A stretch of 46,925 bases of DNA from an uncultured Porphyromonadaceae bacterium (lineage in GTDB: Bacteria > Bacteroidota > Bacteroidia > Bacteroidales > Paludibacteraceae). The first letter of the stretch is position 1. The number at the start of each line of letters is the position of its first letter. Positions 1 through 9,481 of this stretch are shown in pieces. The stretch covers positions 1-46,925 of the forward strand of contig CASEAJ010000011.1 in assembly GCA_949285425.1 (NCBI GenBank), in the 5' to 3' direction. The notes below the pieces were generated by a model that was given only the letters and a program-made list of their open reading frames with translations, ran no database searches and was not told the DNA's origin. Both the position numbers and the translations under genes were made by a program.

Positions 1-420
1 AAGACAGAAACAAAGTATGTTAAGCGCACACAAAAAGATTACAGCATGTCCTTTAAACTATCAGTAGTTCAAGAGTATGAAACCACACAAATAAGTTTGG
101 GTGCTCTGAAACGAAAATATGGGATACAAGGTTGTTCCACTATTAGCCGTTGGATTGAAAAATATGGTAACTTTGACATCACAAACAAATGTTACCAATC
201 GATGGAAAAGAATAAGGCTCAAGAGCTGTTGGAACTGCAACAGAAGGTCAGGTTGCTGGAACGCAGGAATGCCCGTTTGGAAAAAGAGCTGGAGCTGAAG
301 GATATGAAGGCAGAGTTTTTCGACATGATGATAGACATAGCGGAAAGGGAGTATAATATCGACATACGAAAAAACTCCTCTCCCGAACAGTCAATCAATA
401 TAAAGAAGAAAAATCCGTAA
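1..420 (+). CDS. IS3-family transposase OrfA (5' end probably off-window)
   Basis: OrfA is the DNA-binding half of an IS3 transposase. An N-terminal helix-turn-helix (around LGALKRKYGI..STISRWIEKYG) is followed by a leucine-zipper-like coiled coil (about LLELQQKVRLLERRNARLE), as usual for the family. The first ATG in the window is at 46, but the frame is open from base 1 and the upstream codons read KTETKYVKRTQKDYS. This resembles the usual N-terminal stretch of such proteins, so the true start is probably before the window. The frame stops at 420. A slippery heptamer at 369-375 lies before the stop and would shift some ribosomes into orfB. Nothing suggests inactivation. Confidence 0.85.
   Translation, partial: KTETKYVKRTQKDYSMSFKLSVVQEYETTQISLGALKRKYGIQGCSTISRWIEKYGNFDITNKCYQSMEKNKAQELLELQQKVRLLERRNARLEKELELKDMKAEFFDMMIDIAEREYNIDIRKNSSPEQSINIKKKNP
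369..375 (+). promoter_or_regulatory. programmed -1 frameshift heptamer A_AAA_AAC
   Basis: In the orfA frame the codons are CGA AAA AAC (367-375), giving the canonical slippery heptamer A_AAA_AAC in exact phase. A one-base back-slip joins orfA to the orfB frame, which then reads KKLLSRTVNQYKEEK and continues without a stop to 1292. IS3-family elements are known to make their OrfAB transposase this way. Confidence 0.8.
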
Positions 421-1292
421 GTATCAGCGGAATCTGCCGACTGCTCGGGATAAGCAGGCAGAAATATTACCGTCAACAATGGAGCATAAGCCGGAGCCGG
501 CAAAGGGCCACGGAGGTTGTTGGCATGGTACGGGATATCCGAATGGAACTGCCCCGTATAGGAACCCGCAAGCTCTATCATATGCTTCATCAGCCACTGA
601 GGGAGAAAAAGGTGGGCAGGGACAAGCTGTTTGACATACTCCGTGTCAACCGTCTGCTTATAAAGCCAGTGCGCTCATATCACCTGACGACCAACTCCCA
701 CCACCGGTTCCGGAAGCATAAGAACCTTGTAGAGAGCATGGAAGCGACACGTCCGGAGGAGATATGGGTATCTGACATCACTTATATTGGCAGCAGAAAC
801 CGGCATATGTATCTCTCTCTGGTCACAGATGCCTATTCCAAGAAGATTATGGGGTATGATCTCTCCGGTTCCTTGGATACACAAGGTTCTCTGAAGGCGC
901 TGAGAATGGCAAACCGCAACCGCCTGTACAGGGACGTACCATTGATACACCACTCCGACCGTGGCATACAGTATTGTTCCGATGCATACCAGAAATTACT
1001 GAGACGATATCACATCATACCCAGCATGACCGAGTCTTACGATCCGTATGCTAATGCCGTGGCAGAGCGGATAAACGGAATCCTCAAACAGGAGTTCCTG
1101 CTTGAGGAAATTGACCTCCCGCTATCGGATATGAAACAGGTAATAAAAGATGCTGTCTATAAGTATAATAACATCAGGCCTCATTACTCCTGTGGATATA
1201 AAACGCCTGAGTTTATGCATCATCAGAAGCAGATTAGAATTAAAAGCTATAAAAAGAAACAGTTCAGCAAGGCTAGCCTTGCTGAACTGTGA
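369..1292 (+). CDS. IS3-family transposase OrfB (DDE integrase core), made by -1 frameshift from OrfA
   Basis: OrfB is the catalytic half of the transposase. Its frame is open from the slippery site at 369, and the stretch around SVSISGICRLLGISRQKYY (about 414-470) is the typical OrfB N-terminus, so an ATG start at 525 would cut off real sequence. After an HTH_21-like segment (MELPRIGTRKLYHML) comes the rve integrase domain. The catalytic triad is visible: D in WVSDITY, D in HHSDRGIQY, and E in NAVAERINGILKQEF. The C-terminus (YNNIRPHYSCGYKTPEF) is standard. No stop or frameshift breaks the domain, so the element may be active. The last codons lie inside a 32-bp perfect palindrome. Confidence 0.88.
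   Translation, partial: KKLLSRTVNQYKEEKSVSISGICRLLGISRQKYYRQQWSISRSRQRATEVVGMVRDIRMELPRIGTRKLYHMLHQPLREKKVGRDKLFDILRVNRLLIKPVRSYHLTTNSHHRFRKHKNLVESMEATRPEEIWVSDITYIGSRNRHMYLSLVTDAYSKKIMGYDLSGSLDTQGSLKALRMANRNRLYRDVPLIHHSDRGIQYCSDAYQKLLRRYHIIPSMTESYDPYANAVAERINGILKQEFLLEEIDLPLSDMKQVIKDAVYKYNNIRPHYSCGYKTPEFMHHQKQIRIKSYKKKQFSKASLAEL
1259..1290. terminator. 32-bp perfect palindrome at the 3' end of orfB, probable terminator
   Basis: Bases 1259-1290 form a perfect inverted repeat with no mismatch. The arm is ACAGTTCAGCAAGGCT (1259-1274), followed by its exact reverse complement. It overlaps the last codons of orfB, and its last base is the first base of the TGA stop (1290-1292). An A/T-rich stretch with a TTTTT run follows at 1304-1308. 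It may end IS transcription, block read-through from the flank into the IS, or both. Confidence 0.6.
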
Positions 1293-1307
1293 TAAATAAT
1301 TTATTTT

Positions 1308-1338
1308 TGTCCAATAACTGTAACGGTTATTTAGGACT
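1308..1338. repeat. imperfect inverted repeat near the IS right end
   Basis: TGTCCAATAAC (1308-1318) and GGTTATTTAGGA (1325-1336) are imperfect reverse complements. They lie just beyond orfB, where the right terminal repeat of the IS is expected. The exact last base of the element cannot be fixed without the left end. Confidence 0.4.
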
Positions 1339-1361
1339 AGTCATGTAAGCGCCAACAGCAC

Positions 1362-4300
1362 TTATCTTGTCAACATCAGCTTCACTCCCACCCCGAAGTT
1401 GGTGGTCGACACAGGGAAAGAAGTCGAAATGAGCGGAGTCGTTCCCTGGTGATCAAAGAACACCTGGAAATTCACCTTCGAACTGAACACATAGTCAGCC
1501 ATAACCTTTACTCCAAGCACCTTGTTTCCGTTGGTAGCCTGTGTAAGGTCTTCATCTATCTTCCGCAACAACATTTTGTTATCCTTGTAAGACACATCGA
1601 CACTCAACTTCAGGTCATTCTTCACTTTCGACTGCCGGCCCGACTTCAAGCCAAGTATCACATCAAAATCCTTCAACGTGTAACCCAGTCCCACCACTAC
1701 TTCATCACTGCTGCCATCAACCAGCTGCGTGCTGGCCAGGTTCAACGACAAGTTGCGCTGTTTGCGGTATTCCATTTTGGCCGTCATGCTGTTCTTCATG
1801 GTCACGTTCACTCCAATGAGCGGGCTGAACTGTTCACTCAACGTCACACTCGGAATGTCATACTTCATAGAAGGAGTCGGATTGCCATCATTCGATTCGT
1901 TGCGCACATACCCGAAATCACTGTCCCCCTCCATGGGCACCCAGGTAGAGAACGAAGAATAAGATCCTATGGCATAACGGCACACATAAGCATGAGTGAG
2001 GTTTACCGAACGGAAGCGTTCCTTTATCCAAGGGATACGCGACAGTCCATCATACGTCACACGCCAGTTGGGCAATATGTTGATAAGGTCAATGAAAGGA
2101 CTTGTCTCAATCCGGTTCACGTCACGCCCGGTGTAGGCTGCAAGGAAAGCCGGAATAAGTACATCGGCCGAATTTTCGGTATAGGCACCCAAAGACGGGT
2201 TATAGTCCTTGCCGCCAACCGAACCGGCTTCACCCAAAAATCCTTCGGTCGGATAGCGTGTCCCTGCATATTTCTGGTTCAAACGATTCAGAATAATCTG
2301 CCGGTTGGCTTTAAAGTCCTCATACGTCTGCGAATAATAGTTGTTCTGGGCATTCCCGTTCTTGCGGAAAGCCGTACCTATGGCCACCTGTGTAATGTTG
2401 TAATTTCCGGTAAAGGTCGACGGATTGCCGGAAATCATATACTGCACGGAAGTGGTGGACTGTTCCATTTGCGTAGCGTTCAACTCAATCTTCAGACCGA
2501 CAATCGGTTCCAAAGACACCTTGACATCCAAGTTGGCCGAATTGGAGAACACAGCCGGTGTAACCACCAGGTCATTGTCGCCAATGAGCCAACCCTTGCT
2601 CTTCATGTCGTCTATCACATGGTCTTCATCAAAGAATCCGAACGTAAAGTCAAGACCCGGAGCCAAGCCGTTACTTCCCATAGACTGCTGTCCGAAGAAA
2701 CCCGGTTCCGACTTGAAGCCCGGCAAGGTCAGCGCATTGGATTTTCTGTACGTAAACGAAGCCCGGCGCACCAACATGAGTGCACGGACCGAAAAGTCGG
2801 CCATCTGCTGTAACGGACTGCGGTAATTCGGATCCTGGCTGACAATCGTTATCAGAATGCTGTCGCCGCTTGCATCGGGAGTCAATTCTATGGCCGAGTT
2901 GCTCTTCGCCTTGTGAGATACCCGTACCGGACGGCCCGAAGCATCGGCTGCCGACACCTGCAGGCGGTTGCTGCCCAGACGGTGATTGATGGTCTTGGCC
3001 TCCCCCTCTTTCAGATTGACGATTTCCGTATAGGTTTTCGGCTTGAACTTCGGACGTGTGCCCTTCTGCTTCATACGCGTATCAACCGCTTTCAGATATT
3101 TGCTCTTGTTATACAGCTGTTCGAAGTTGAACTGTCCCTGTACCTGCCAAGCCCGTTGTGTGTTGGCTATGTTGCCCATTTCCTCATCTTCCACCCGGTT
3201 CCAGCTATAACTGGAATTGTAGGATGCACTTCCCGTAATCCAACTGAAAATAGGAATTTTGTTGATGGGGAAATTCCACGAAGCCTGGAAACTTTGCTGA
3301 TACGTATACGCGTCACCAAAATGCCGGATACTTTGCCATACCGTGTCGCGCCAAGCTTCGTAATACTCCTTGCCCAGTTCGGGCACATAACTGCCTTCAA
3401 ACACCGTAGCGTTGGTGGCCGTGTTCAGTGTCAAGGAGATGGAACGCGTCAGGTTGTAGCTTATGTTGAACTTGCGGCTCCACATAAAGTCCTTGCTGAA
3501 GGGGCTCAGTTCGGGCGCATTGCTCGAACTGGTGGCATTGAAGTCGCGCAACACCATCTGTGAGAACTGACGGTTCATGTCCGTATTGAAACTCAACGAA
3601 GTGGGCAGATAATAGAAATTGAAATCCTTTATAATCTTAAATGCCGGCTTGCTCAAAGCCTTTACGTTTTTGAACGGTTCCAATGGCTGGCTGTTGAAGG
3701 TATAGTTATAGTCAATGGCGGCCCGTTGTTCCTTCACCACATTGCGCTCAATGTCGGCACTGCGTTCGTTGCTTTCGGTGTAGGCATAAGTCACACTGAT
3801 ATTGGCCGGGTCATAAAACTGCGGCTTCTTGCTCTTGATGTTCACCTTGGCATTGGACACATTGAAACTTTTCGAAGTCACCACCATGTTCGACATGTCG
3901 CGCAAAGAATCCTTCTCGGCCTGGGTTTCCAATACATCCAACGCATCAGACAAAAGGATGTCCTCATCCAGCGGATTGTACTTGGGCGAAGTCGTTTCGT
4001 TGGAGTACGAGAAATATATCGGCAGCTGTATTTTGGCCTTTTCCGGCAAGAACCGGCCCAAGTCGGCCGAAGTCGACACATTGACCTGATACAAATCGTC
4101 CATACGACGGTCCATGACCGTACTTTCTATCGAACCGAAGCCAGCCGTTTCAGTACGTCCCGACACATTCACCGTAGCGATGTCCGACAATGCCAGAGCC
4201 ATGTTCCCCTGCATTGCCCAACCGCCATCTTCATCAAACTCGGACATACGCAGTTCATTGACCCACACTTCACCGCTTTTTACACTGTTGCTCTTGTTGC

Positions 4301-7300
4301 GTATCCCTATCATGATGTTCTTCACCTCGGACAGGGTCGGATTTCCTTTCACCGTCACGCTGTTGCGCTGGTTTTCCGGGTCGGGCACGGTAAACGGTGT
4401 CAGGTTGGTAACCCCTGAACCCGGATTCTGCTTTTCGCGGTTACGCTTCAGTTTCGTGTCGGTCAACACCTCAAACGGAAAGTCGAACATGTTGCTTTCC
4501 GGCCATACGGCCAACCGATCGTTGTACAATTCGTTGTTGTAGCGTCCGGCCGGAGTCAGTACCAAGGGTATTTCATATTCATAATAGTTGCTGGTCATGT
4601 CGGTACCCAAACGGATGAAGCACGACAGCTCCTGGTCCTGCAGATTGGTCACATTGTCTTCCATGCTTTCGGCATGCACGAACAACTGCAGGCGTTTGTA
4701 TTGTCTCATGTCATAGCTCACCTTCTTGTACACGGCACGCGCATCTTGCGGGGCCAGTTCGTTCACCCTCATGACCATGGCCTGTTCGTTTTGCGGAATG
4801 ATTTGAATCTGCCCCGGCGTGGTCTGGCGGTTCACTCCCGGAGGCAGCACATAGTTCACCGGTTCCTTCGAACCGTTTTCTTCAATGTTCACGGCCAGCA
4901 CATCCATGGTGCCATTGAGGTCGGCCGGTTCATTGTCCTTCCGCAGGTCATTGTTCTGGGTGTAGGTACGCCAGTCGCCACGCACCAGGTCGAGTGTGGC
5001 GAAACGCAGGGTCATTTCCTGGTCGAAACCGGTCATGTACATACGGATGAAGCGAATCGACTTGAAGTTACGTATGTTTCCTTGCACCCCCGTATATTCG
5101 CTGATGGGCACTTTAAACTGATACCACTTCACCGTTTCCGTGTTCCCGTTCGGGAGCGTCACTTCACGTTCGGCCATTTCGGTAATGAAGTTCTGTCCCA
5201 CCACCATTTTTTCCTTCTTTATCTCGATGAGGTATTCGAAGTATTTCTCATACTCGTTCAAGGTGTTGTCCATGTTGACATCTTCCGTGTCGGGCTCTTT
5301 CGTCAGGTTGGTCGAATAATCTTCCGATGTTTCATCCACTTCGGCCGAGTTGCCTTCCGTACCGTTATAATATTTATAGCGGGAAAGAATGTCCAGTTCC
5401 TGTTCATCATAATCCGTTCCCTTGTAGAAGTGGAAGTTGTCACCGGCCGGGTCTTGCTCGAAGCGTGCCAGCACCGCCCGGTCGCCTATTTTCCGGCTCA
5501 AGTCATCGATAAACTCTTTGTACTTGCCGTAACGCCGTTCCACCTCGCTGTTCATACCGTTGAGCCCCACATCCTGATAACGCCGTGCCTCGGGACTGTT
5601 GTCAAATGCCGTCACGGTGGACTGCCCCTTCGGCACATATCCCCATATGGTCGAGTCGTTCTGTGAATAGTCGCCCGTAATGTTCAGGCCGTTTTCATAA
5701 AACTTCTTGCCATCCTTCAATATATCTTCGCTGATGTCACCCAGGTTAATGTACAGTTCACCTCCCTTGTGGTTCGGATCGACTCCGTTCACAAAAGGAT
5801 CGAGCATCCAAAATTCGACATATTCAATGTTCCGGGCCTCAAAGTCGGTCGAGTGCGAGTCTATTTTCCGCATAATCCCTCCCCAGCGTGCATTCGGGTT
5901 GGTCAGTTTTCCATCCGGCCCTATTTCGTCGGCCACAATGTTGTACGGTCCGCGTTCATTGGGGAAGAACGACACGTTCATCACCCGCAGGTTGTCCGAT
6001 GTCTGCGTGTCCACCTCCTTGTTCGGATAGATTTCCTTTATCGACACATTGCGGGTAATGTGTTTTGACTGTTCATCCGGGTCATTGCGCAAATGGTCGG
6101 GAGTGCCCCGCTGGTTACGGTTCAGTTCCGGAGCCACGGAATACCAAGCCATCAATGCCCTGTTCTTGCCGTAGTCAATAGAATCGGATACGGACTCAGG
6201 AAAGCGTGAAGGCGTGCTGGCCAGTTTCCAGTAAAACGCCGGGTTGTAGTTCAGGCTCACATTCTGCTTGGTCGCCTCAAAGTCATCGATGTAGGCATAA
6301 CCGGCCTCGCCGATATCCTTGGAGTGTCCCGGTATGAGCTGTGCAAACTCGGCATTGACCGAGAAGGACGAAGGCTGCGTGGCATTCACGAAAGGCAGCT
6401 TGTCCAACAGGTTCGTCAGTCCCTGCGACTCGCCGCGCCAGGCCGTGTTCAAGCCCCAAATGGTGTTCGAAACGGGTTCGCTACCCGTATTGACCTTGGT
6501 CGTTATCGGTTTTTCGGACATGTGCATAATGGTACCTCCCAGCATGAAATTCTTGCTGAACTCATACTCCAGATGCGTACCGAACAAGGATTTGCGCTGC
6601 ATGTTGAACATGGACTGGTTTTCCAGCTGCACATCGATGGCCGTGTTCGATTCGAGCAGCGACTGGTCGAGTATGGTTACCGTACCCATCGTATAGTCAA
6701 CCGTATAATCGGTGTTTTCAACCAGCGTACGTCCGCCGGCCGTCACCGTCACCGAACCGCGCGGGATGTTCATGGCATCCAGCCGGATTTCGTTGGCCGA
6801 AGAACCTCTGTACTCCCCTACCATGCGGAACTTGTTCTTGTCGCTGTACTCCTGCGCCTCAATCAGCGTCATGCCATACAGTTCCTGATACACATACTTG
6901 TCGGCTATCGCATCATTGCCTATCTTTTTGCGCAAATGCGAGCCGAACGGCTCCAGCACAGGGAACATGATGGTACCTGTGCTCGATATCACCGTGTAGC
7001 CTTCCACATAGTCGAATATTCCATCGGGCGACTGCCGCTGCCGTTGGTCAAGGCGGTCCAGCCCCATAACGCGCACCAGCAACTGGTTGGCAATGTTCCC
7101 CTCGGTGAGGTATCGCAGGTCCGTACCAATGGAGTCGTTCCTGTACACAATGTCGAGGCGGAAATCTTCCTGCTGCAACTGTGAGGTCGATATGCGGTAC
7201 ACGTTCTTCAGCATCAAGTCCCACATGGGCACATCCGTAGCCTGTGCCGTGCCTTTCAGCATTTTCACAATCAGCACATTCGGGGCTTTCGTGCTTTCAT

Positions 7301-8780
7301 CGGTCGAGAACTCACCCACCTGATAGGTCTGTCCGCGATACGTATATTCATAGGCCACCCCCAACACTTCATCCGAAGCAAGTGCCGCCCTCAACGACAA
7401 TATCCCCAACGCCTTGTTGTAGGTATATTCGGAAGTTTCGAGACGCCGGGCGCTCTCCACCTTTTCATAATCCTGCCCCCCGCTGATGCCCTGTGCACCG
7501 AAAGCCGTTTCCAGCGCCTGGTTCGTAGTCTGCACATCGCGCACACCGGGCACAGCCTTCACCTGGCTGTACAGGTTGTTCGACGCGTTGCTCGGATTGG
7601 CATTCGTTCCGGGTGTCCAGAAGCGGTTCAGCACGCTGTCCTTCTCCGCCAGGTCCATAAAGGCCACCACGTTGCGGGCCTGGTCATAGTTTCCCCGCTT
7701 GTTGGTCACCCATACTTCAATGCGGGTAATCTCAATCCCCGAAGCCACATTGGGCAACTTGCTCATCCAGGTGTCAAAATTGTCGCGGAAGAAATGGCCG
7801 AGAAAGAAATGCCTGTTCTGGTCGTACTCATCAATATTGACCTCAAAATCGGTGGTCTGCGTTCCCCCTTTGGAACTTACCTTTTTCGACTCCGACTGTT
7901 GCTGGGTGGCAATGGCCGACACTTTCAGCTTGCCGAACTTCAAGTCGGTCTTGATACCGAACAGCGACGTTCCGCCCGTAATGAGCGAGTTGCTCGTCTG
8001 CATGCTCACATTACCGGCTTCGAGCGACTGGATAATGTCATCTTCCTCGCCCTTGAATCCCAGTTTCACCGCCTGCTGGTCAAAACTGAACGACGACTCG
8101 GTGTTGTAGTTCATGTTGAAGTTGACACGGGTACCCACTTTGGCATTCACGTTCAGCTGTATCTTCTGGTCAAAGTCGGGCGTCGTGTTCTTGCGCTGCT
8201 TTTCGGTTATGGACGGATTGTCAATGTTGCGGTGAGTGATTCCGAACAACAATTCGGCCGACCCCTGTGTCTTTATCTGCACACCGCCCGGACCGAAAAT
8301 CTTGTCGGCCGGACCGATGTCGAACTTCATGTCGGTAATGGAGAACTTGTCTTCGTTGCTTTTTTCGCCCGTCCCGTTCTTTTCGCGCCAATAGCGGTTC
8401 ATGGCCTGCCTGGCCGAATAGTCATAATACTCCTGTTCGGTCATGGTGTAGGGAGTGGCTATCTCCGTTTCGCCCACATACGTACGCAATACATACAAGC
8501 CCGAAGCCGGATCATAGTCGACCACCGACTTCACGTTCTCCGGTGTGGGAGCATCCATCGGGAGCTGCACATCGAGGTCCTCATAGCTATCCTGCTTGTA
8601 GCGGCTCACCTGAAAAGCCGGTGTAGCCACCGAGTCGGCCCCGAGCGGTGCAGAAGGTTCCTGCAAACCACCTGCCGGGGTTTCCGTCACCTGCGACTGC
8701 TGTGTGGCCGACACAACACTGCCCGCCAATGCCAGCACACAACACAAACACACGGATATATATTTTATAAATCTTTGCAT
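1362..8780 (-). CDS. sprA: SprA/Sov-type giant outer-membrane protein (type IX secretion translocon family)
   Basis: This is a protein of about 2470 aa, close to the length of Porphyromonas Sov. SprA forms the outer-membrane pore of the type IX secretion system in gliding and pathogenic Bacteroidetes; whether this organism has a complete type IX system cannot be seen here. The frame can be read from a GTG at 8825, but the ATG at 8780 gives a clean signal peptide (MQRFIKYISVCLCCVLALAG, then SVVSA) and is preferred. Long beta-rich segments with alternating aromatic and polar residues follow, ending in a typical outer-membrane C-terminal strand (FGVGVKLMLTR). ruvA lies directly upstream, and the ruvA-sprA adjacency is common in the phylum. 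The gene is intact although an IS3 element lies 3' of it. Confidence 0.88.
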   Translation of the reverse strand: MQRFIKYISVCLCCVLALAGSVVSATQQSQVTETPAGGLQEPSAPLGADSVATPAFQVSRYKQDSYEDLDVQLPMDAPTPENVKSVVDYDPASGLYVLRTYVGETEIATPYTMTEQEYYDYSARQAMNRYWREKNGTGEKSNEDKFSITDMKFDIGPADKIFGPGGVQIKTQGSAELLFGITHRNIDNPSITEKQRKNTTPDFDQKIQLNVNAKVGTRVNFNMNYNTESSFSFDQQAVKLGFKGEEDDIIQSLEAGNVSMQTSNSLITGGTSLFGIKTDLKFGKLKVSAIATQQQSESKKVSSKGGTQTTDFEVNIDEYDQNRHFFLGHFFRDNFDTWMSKLPNVASGIEITRIEVWVTNKRGNYDQARNVVAFMDLAEKDSVLNRFWTPGTNANPSNASNNLYSQVKAVPGVRDVQTTNQALETAFGAQGISGGQDYEKVESARRLETSEYTYNKALGILSLRAALASDEVLGVAYEYTYRGQTYQVGEFSTDESTKAPNVLIVKMLKGTAQATDVPMWDLMLKNVYRISTSQLQQEDFRLDIVYRNDSIGTDLRYLTEGNIANQLLVRVMGLDRLDQRQRQSPDGIFDYVEGYTVISSTGTIMFPVLEPFGSHLRKKIGNDAIADKYVYQELYGMTLIEAQEYSDKNKFRMVGEYRGSSANEIRLDAMNIPRGSVTVTAGGRTLVENTDYTVDYTMGTVTILDQSLLESNTAIDVQLENQSMFNMQRKSLFGTHLEYEFSKNFMLGGTIMHMSEKPITTKVNTGSEPVSNTIWGLNTAWRGESQGLTNLLDKLPFVNATQPSSFSVNAEFAQLIPGHSKDIGEAGYAYIDDFEATKQNVSLNYNPAFYWKLASTPSRFPESVSDSIDYGKNRALMAWYSVAPELNRNQRGTPDHLRNDPDEQSKHITRNVSIKEIYPNKEVDTQTSDNLRVMNVSFFPNERGPYNIVADEIGPDGKLTNPNARWGGIMRKIDSHSTDFEARNIEYVEFWMLDPFVNGVDPNHKGGELYINLGDISEDILKDGKKFYENGLNITGDYSQNDSTIWGYVPKGQSTVTAFDNSPEARRYQDVGLNGMNSEVERRYGKYKEFIDDLSRKIGDRAVLARFEQDPAGDNFHFYKGTDYDEQELDILSRYKYYNGTEGNSAEVDETSEDYSTNLTKEPDTEDVNMDNTLNEYEKYFEYLIEIKKEKMVVGQNFITEMAEREVTLPNGNTETVKWYQFKVPISEYTGVQGNIRNFKSIRFIRMYMTGFDQEMTLRFATLDLVRGDWRTYTQNNDLRKDNEPADLNGTMDVLAVNIEENGSKEPVNYVLPPGVNRQTTPGQIQIIPQNEQAMVMRVNELAPQDARAVYKKVSYDMRQYKRLQLFVHAESMEDNVTNLQDQELSCFIRLGTDMTSNYYEYEIPLVLTPAGRYNNELYNDRLAVWPESNMFDFPFEVLTDTKLKRNREKQNPGSGVTNLTPFTVPDPENQRNSVTVKGNPTLSEVKNIMIGIRNKSNSVKSGEVWVNELRMSEFDEDGGWAMQGNMALALSDIATVNVSGRTETAGFGSIESTVMDRRMDDLYQVNVSTSADLGRFLPEKAKIQLPIYFSYSNETTSPKYNPLDEDILLSDALDVLETQAEKDSLRDMSNMVVTSKSFNVSNAKVNIKSKKPQFYDPANISVTYAYTESNERSADIERNVVKEQRAAIDYNYTFNSQPLEPFKNVKALSKPAFKIIKDFNFYYLPTSLSFNTDMNRQFSQMVLRDFNATSSSNAPELSPFSKDFMWSRKFNISYNLTRSISLTLNTATNATVFEGSYVPELGKEYYEAWRDTVWQSIRHFGDAYTYQQSFQASWNFPINKIPIFSWITGSASYNSSYSWNRVEDEEMGNIANTQRAWQVQGQFNFEQLYNKSKYLKAVDTRMKQKGTRPKFKPKTYTEIVNLKEGEAKTINHRLGSNRLQVSAADASGRPVRVSHKAKSNSAIELTPDASGDSILITIVSQDPNYRSPLQQMADFSVRALMLVRRASFTYRKSNALTLPGFKSEPGFFGQQSMGSNGLAPGLDFTFGFFDEDHVIDDMKSKGWLIGDNDLVVTPAVFSNSANLDVKVSLEPIVGLKIELNATQMEQSTTSVQYMISGNPSTFTGNYNITQVAIGTAFRKNGNAQNNYYSQTYEDFKANRQIILNRLNQKYAGTRYPTEGFLGEAGSVGGKDYNPSLGAYTENSADVLIPAFLAAYTGRDVNRIETSPFIDLINILPNWRVTYDGLSRIPWIKERFRSVNLTHAYVCRYAIGSYSSFSTWVPMEGDSDFGYVRNESNDGNPTPSMKYDIPSVTLSEQFSPLIGVNVTMKNSMTAKMEYRKQRNLSLNLASTQLVDGSSDEVVVGLGYTLKDFDVILGLKSGRQSKVKNDLKLSVDVSYKDNKMLLRKIDEDLTQATNGNKVLGVKVMADYVFSSKVNFQVFFDHQGTTPLISTSFPVSTTNFGVGVKLMLTR

Positions 8781-8786
8781 GTAAAT

Positions 8787-8794
8787 CAAATATA
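8787..8794 (-). promoter_or_regulatory. TATATTTG box just upstream of sprA (possible -7 element)
   Basis: The reverse strand reads TATATTTG, matching the Bacteroides -7 consensus TAnnTTTG, only 6 nt before the preferred sprA ATG at 8780. No convincing -33 TTTG lies 19-21 nt upstream. If used, the transcript would be nearly leaderless. It may be chance in AT-rich DNA. Confidence 0.3.
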
Positions 8795-8824
8795 ACAAAA
8801 ACCGGAAAACGGCACCGCGCTTCA

Positions 8825-9418
8825 CTACATCATTTTAAGTGCCGACTTTATCAACGCCTCAACCCGCATATCGGGCTGTTCTTTCAGAATCTTGTCCACC
8901 GTCTTTTGAGAAAGCACAGCCGGGAACCCAAGCATAACCAACGCGGCAACCGCCTCGCTCTTCGTCTGGCTGTCGGGCGCGGCCTGCGTCACCGGCGAAG
9001 TGCCGGAGAGACCGTTCAACTTCACTATCTTGTCCTTCAAGTCCACGATAATGCGCTGGGCCGTCTTGCTGCCAATGCCCTTAATGGCATTCAGGGCCGA
9101 CACGTTACCGCTCGCAATCATGTCCTGTATTTCCTGTGCGGAATAGGACGACATAATCATGCGGGCCGTGTTCGCACCGATGCCCGACACGGATATGAGC
9201 AAAAGGAACAACTGCCGTTCGCTTTGCGACAAGAAACCGAACAACACATGCGCATCCTCTCTTATCGACTCGTAAATGTATAGCTTTATGGATGTTTTCT
9301 GCTGAATAGCCGAATAGGTAGTCAATGTAATCTGCACATCATACCCGATTCCTCCGGTCTCAATCACGGCGTATGCCGGATTCACCTCGGTCAATTCACC
9401 TTTTATGTAGTCAATCAT
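8825..9418 (-). CDS. ruvA: Holliday junction branch-migration subunit RuvA
   Basis: RuvA is the tetrameric Holliday-junction-binding protein that loads the RuvB motor in recombinational repair. The 197-aa length fits the family (E. coli 203 aa). The N-terminal OB-fold (MIDYIKGELTEVNPAYAVIE) is followed by tandem helix-hairpin-helix motifs (SVSGIGANTARMI and IKGIGSKTAQRII) and a small C-terminal RuvB-interacting domain (AALVMLGFPAVLSQKTVD). The TAG stop lies just before the possible sprA GTG, so the two genes may be co-transcribed. A repeat-borne TATCTTTG box at 9474-9481 lies about 55 nt upstream. Confidence 0.95.
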   Translation of the reverse strand: MIDYIKGELTEVNPAYAVIETGGIGYDVQITLTTYSAIQQKTSIKLYIYESIREDAHVLFGFLSQSERQLFLLLISVSGIGANTARMIMSSYSAQEIQDMIASGNVSALNAIKGIGSKTAQRIIVDLKDKIVKLNGLSGTSPVTQAAPDSQTKSEAVAALVMLGFPAVLSQKTVDKILKEQPDMRVEALIKSALKMM

Positions 9419-9473
9419 TCTCTTTTTTCCTGACTTTATGAAACCCTGTTTAGTTCCAACTCACTTAGGCTTG

Positions 9474-9481
9474 CAAAGATA
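9474..9481 (-). promoter_or_regulatory. TATCTTTG promoter box for ruvA at the edge of repeat R1
   Basis: The reverse strand reads TATCTTTG, a perfect TAnnTTTG match, about 55 nt before the ruvA ATG. A TTTG lies about 23 nt further upstream, slightly beyond the usual 19-21 nt spacing. The box is the outer edge of the first R1 hairpin unit. Confidence 0.5.

Larger units (their letters stand above)
1..1338 (+). mobile_element. IS3-family insertion sequence, left end outside window
   Basis: Two overlapping frames encode an HTH protein (OrfA) and a DDE integrase (OrfB), the layout of IS3-family elements. The right end is probably close to base 1338, after an imperfect inverted repeat; the left terminal repeat is not visible because the orfA frame runs open to base 1. 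The element sits 3' of sprA and leaves it intact: the sprA stop is at 1362. A target-site duplication cannot be checked without the left end. Confidence 0.85.

Noticed and set aside
8780..8825. GTG start of sprA at 8825
   Set aside because: It would place 15 extra residues before a normal signal peptide; the ATG at 8780 gives a standard one.
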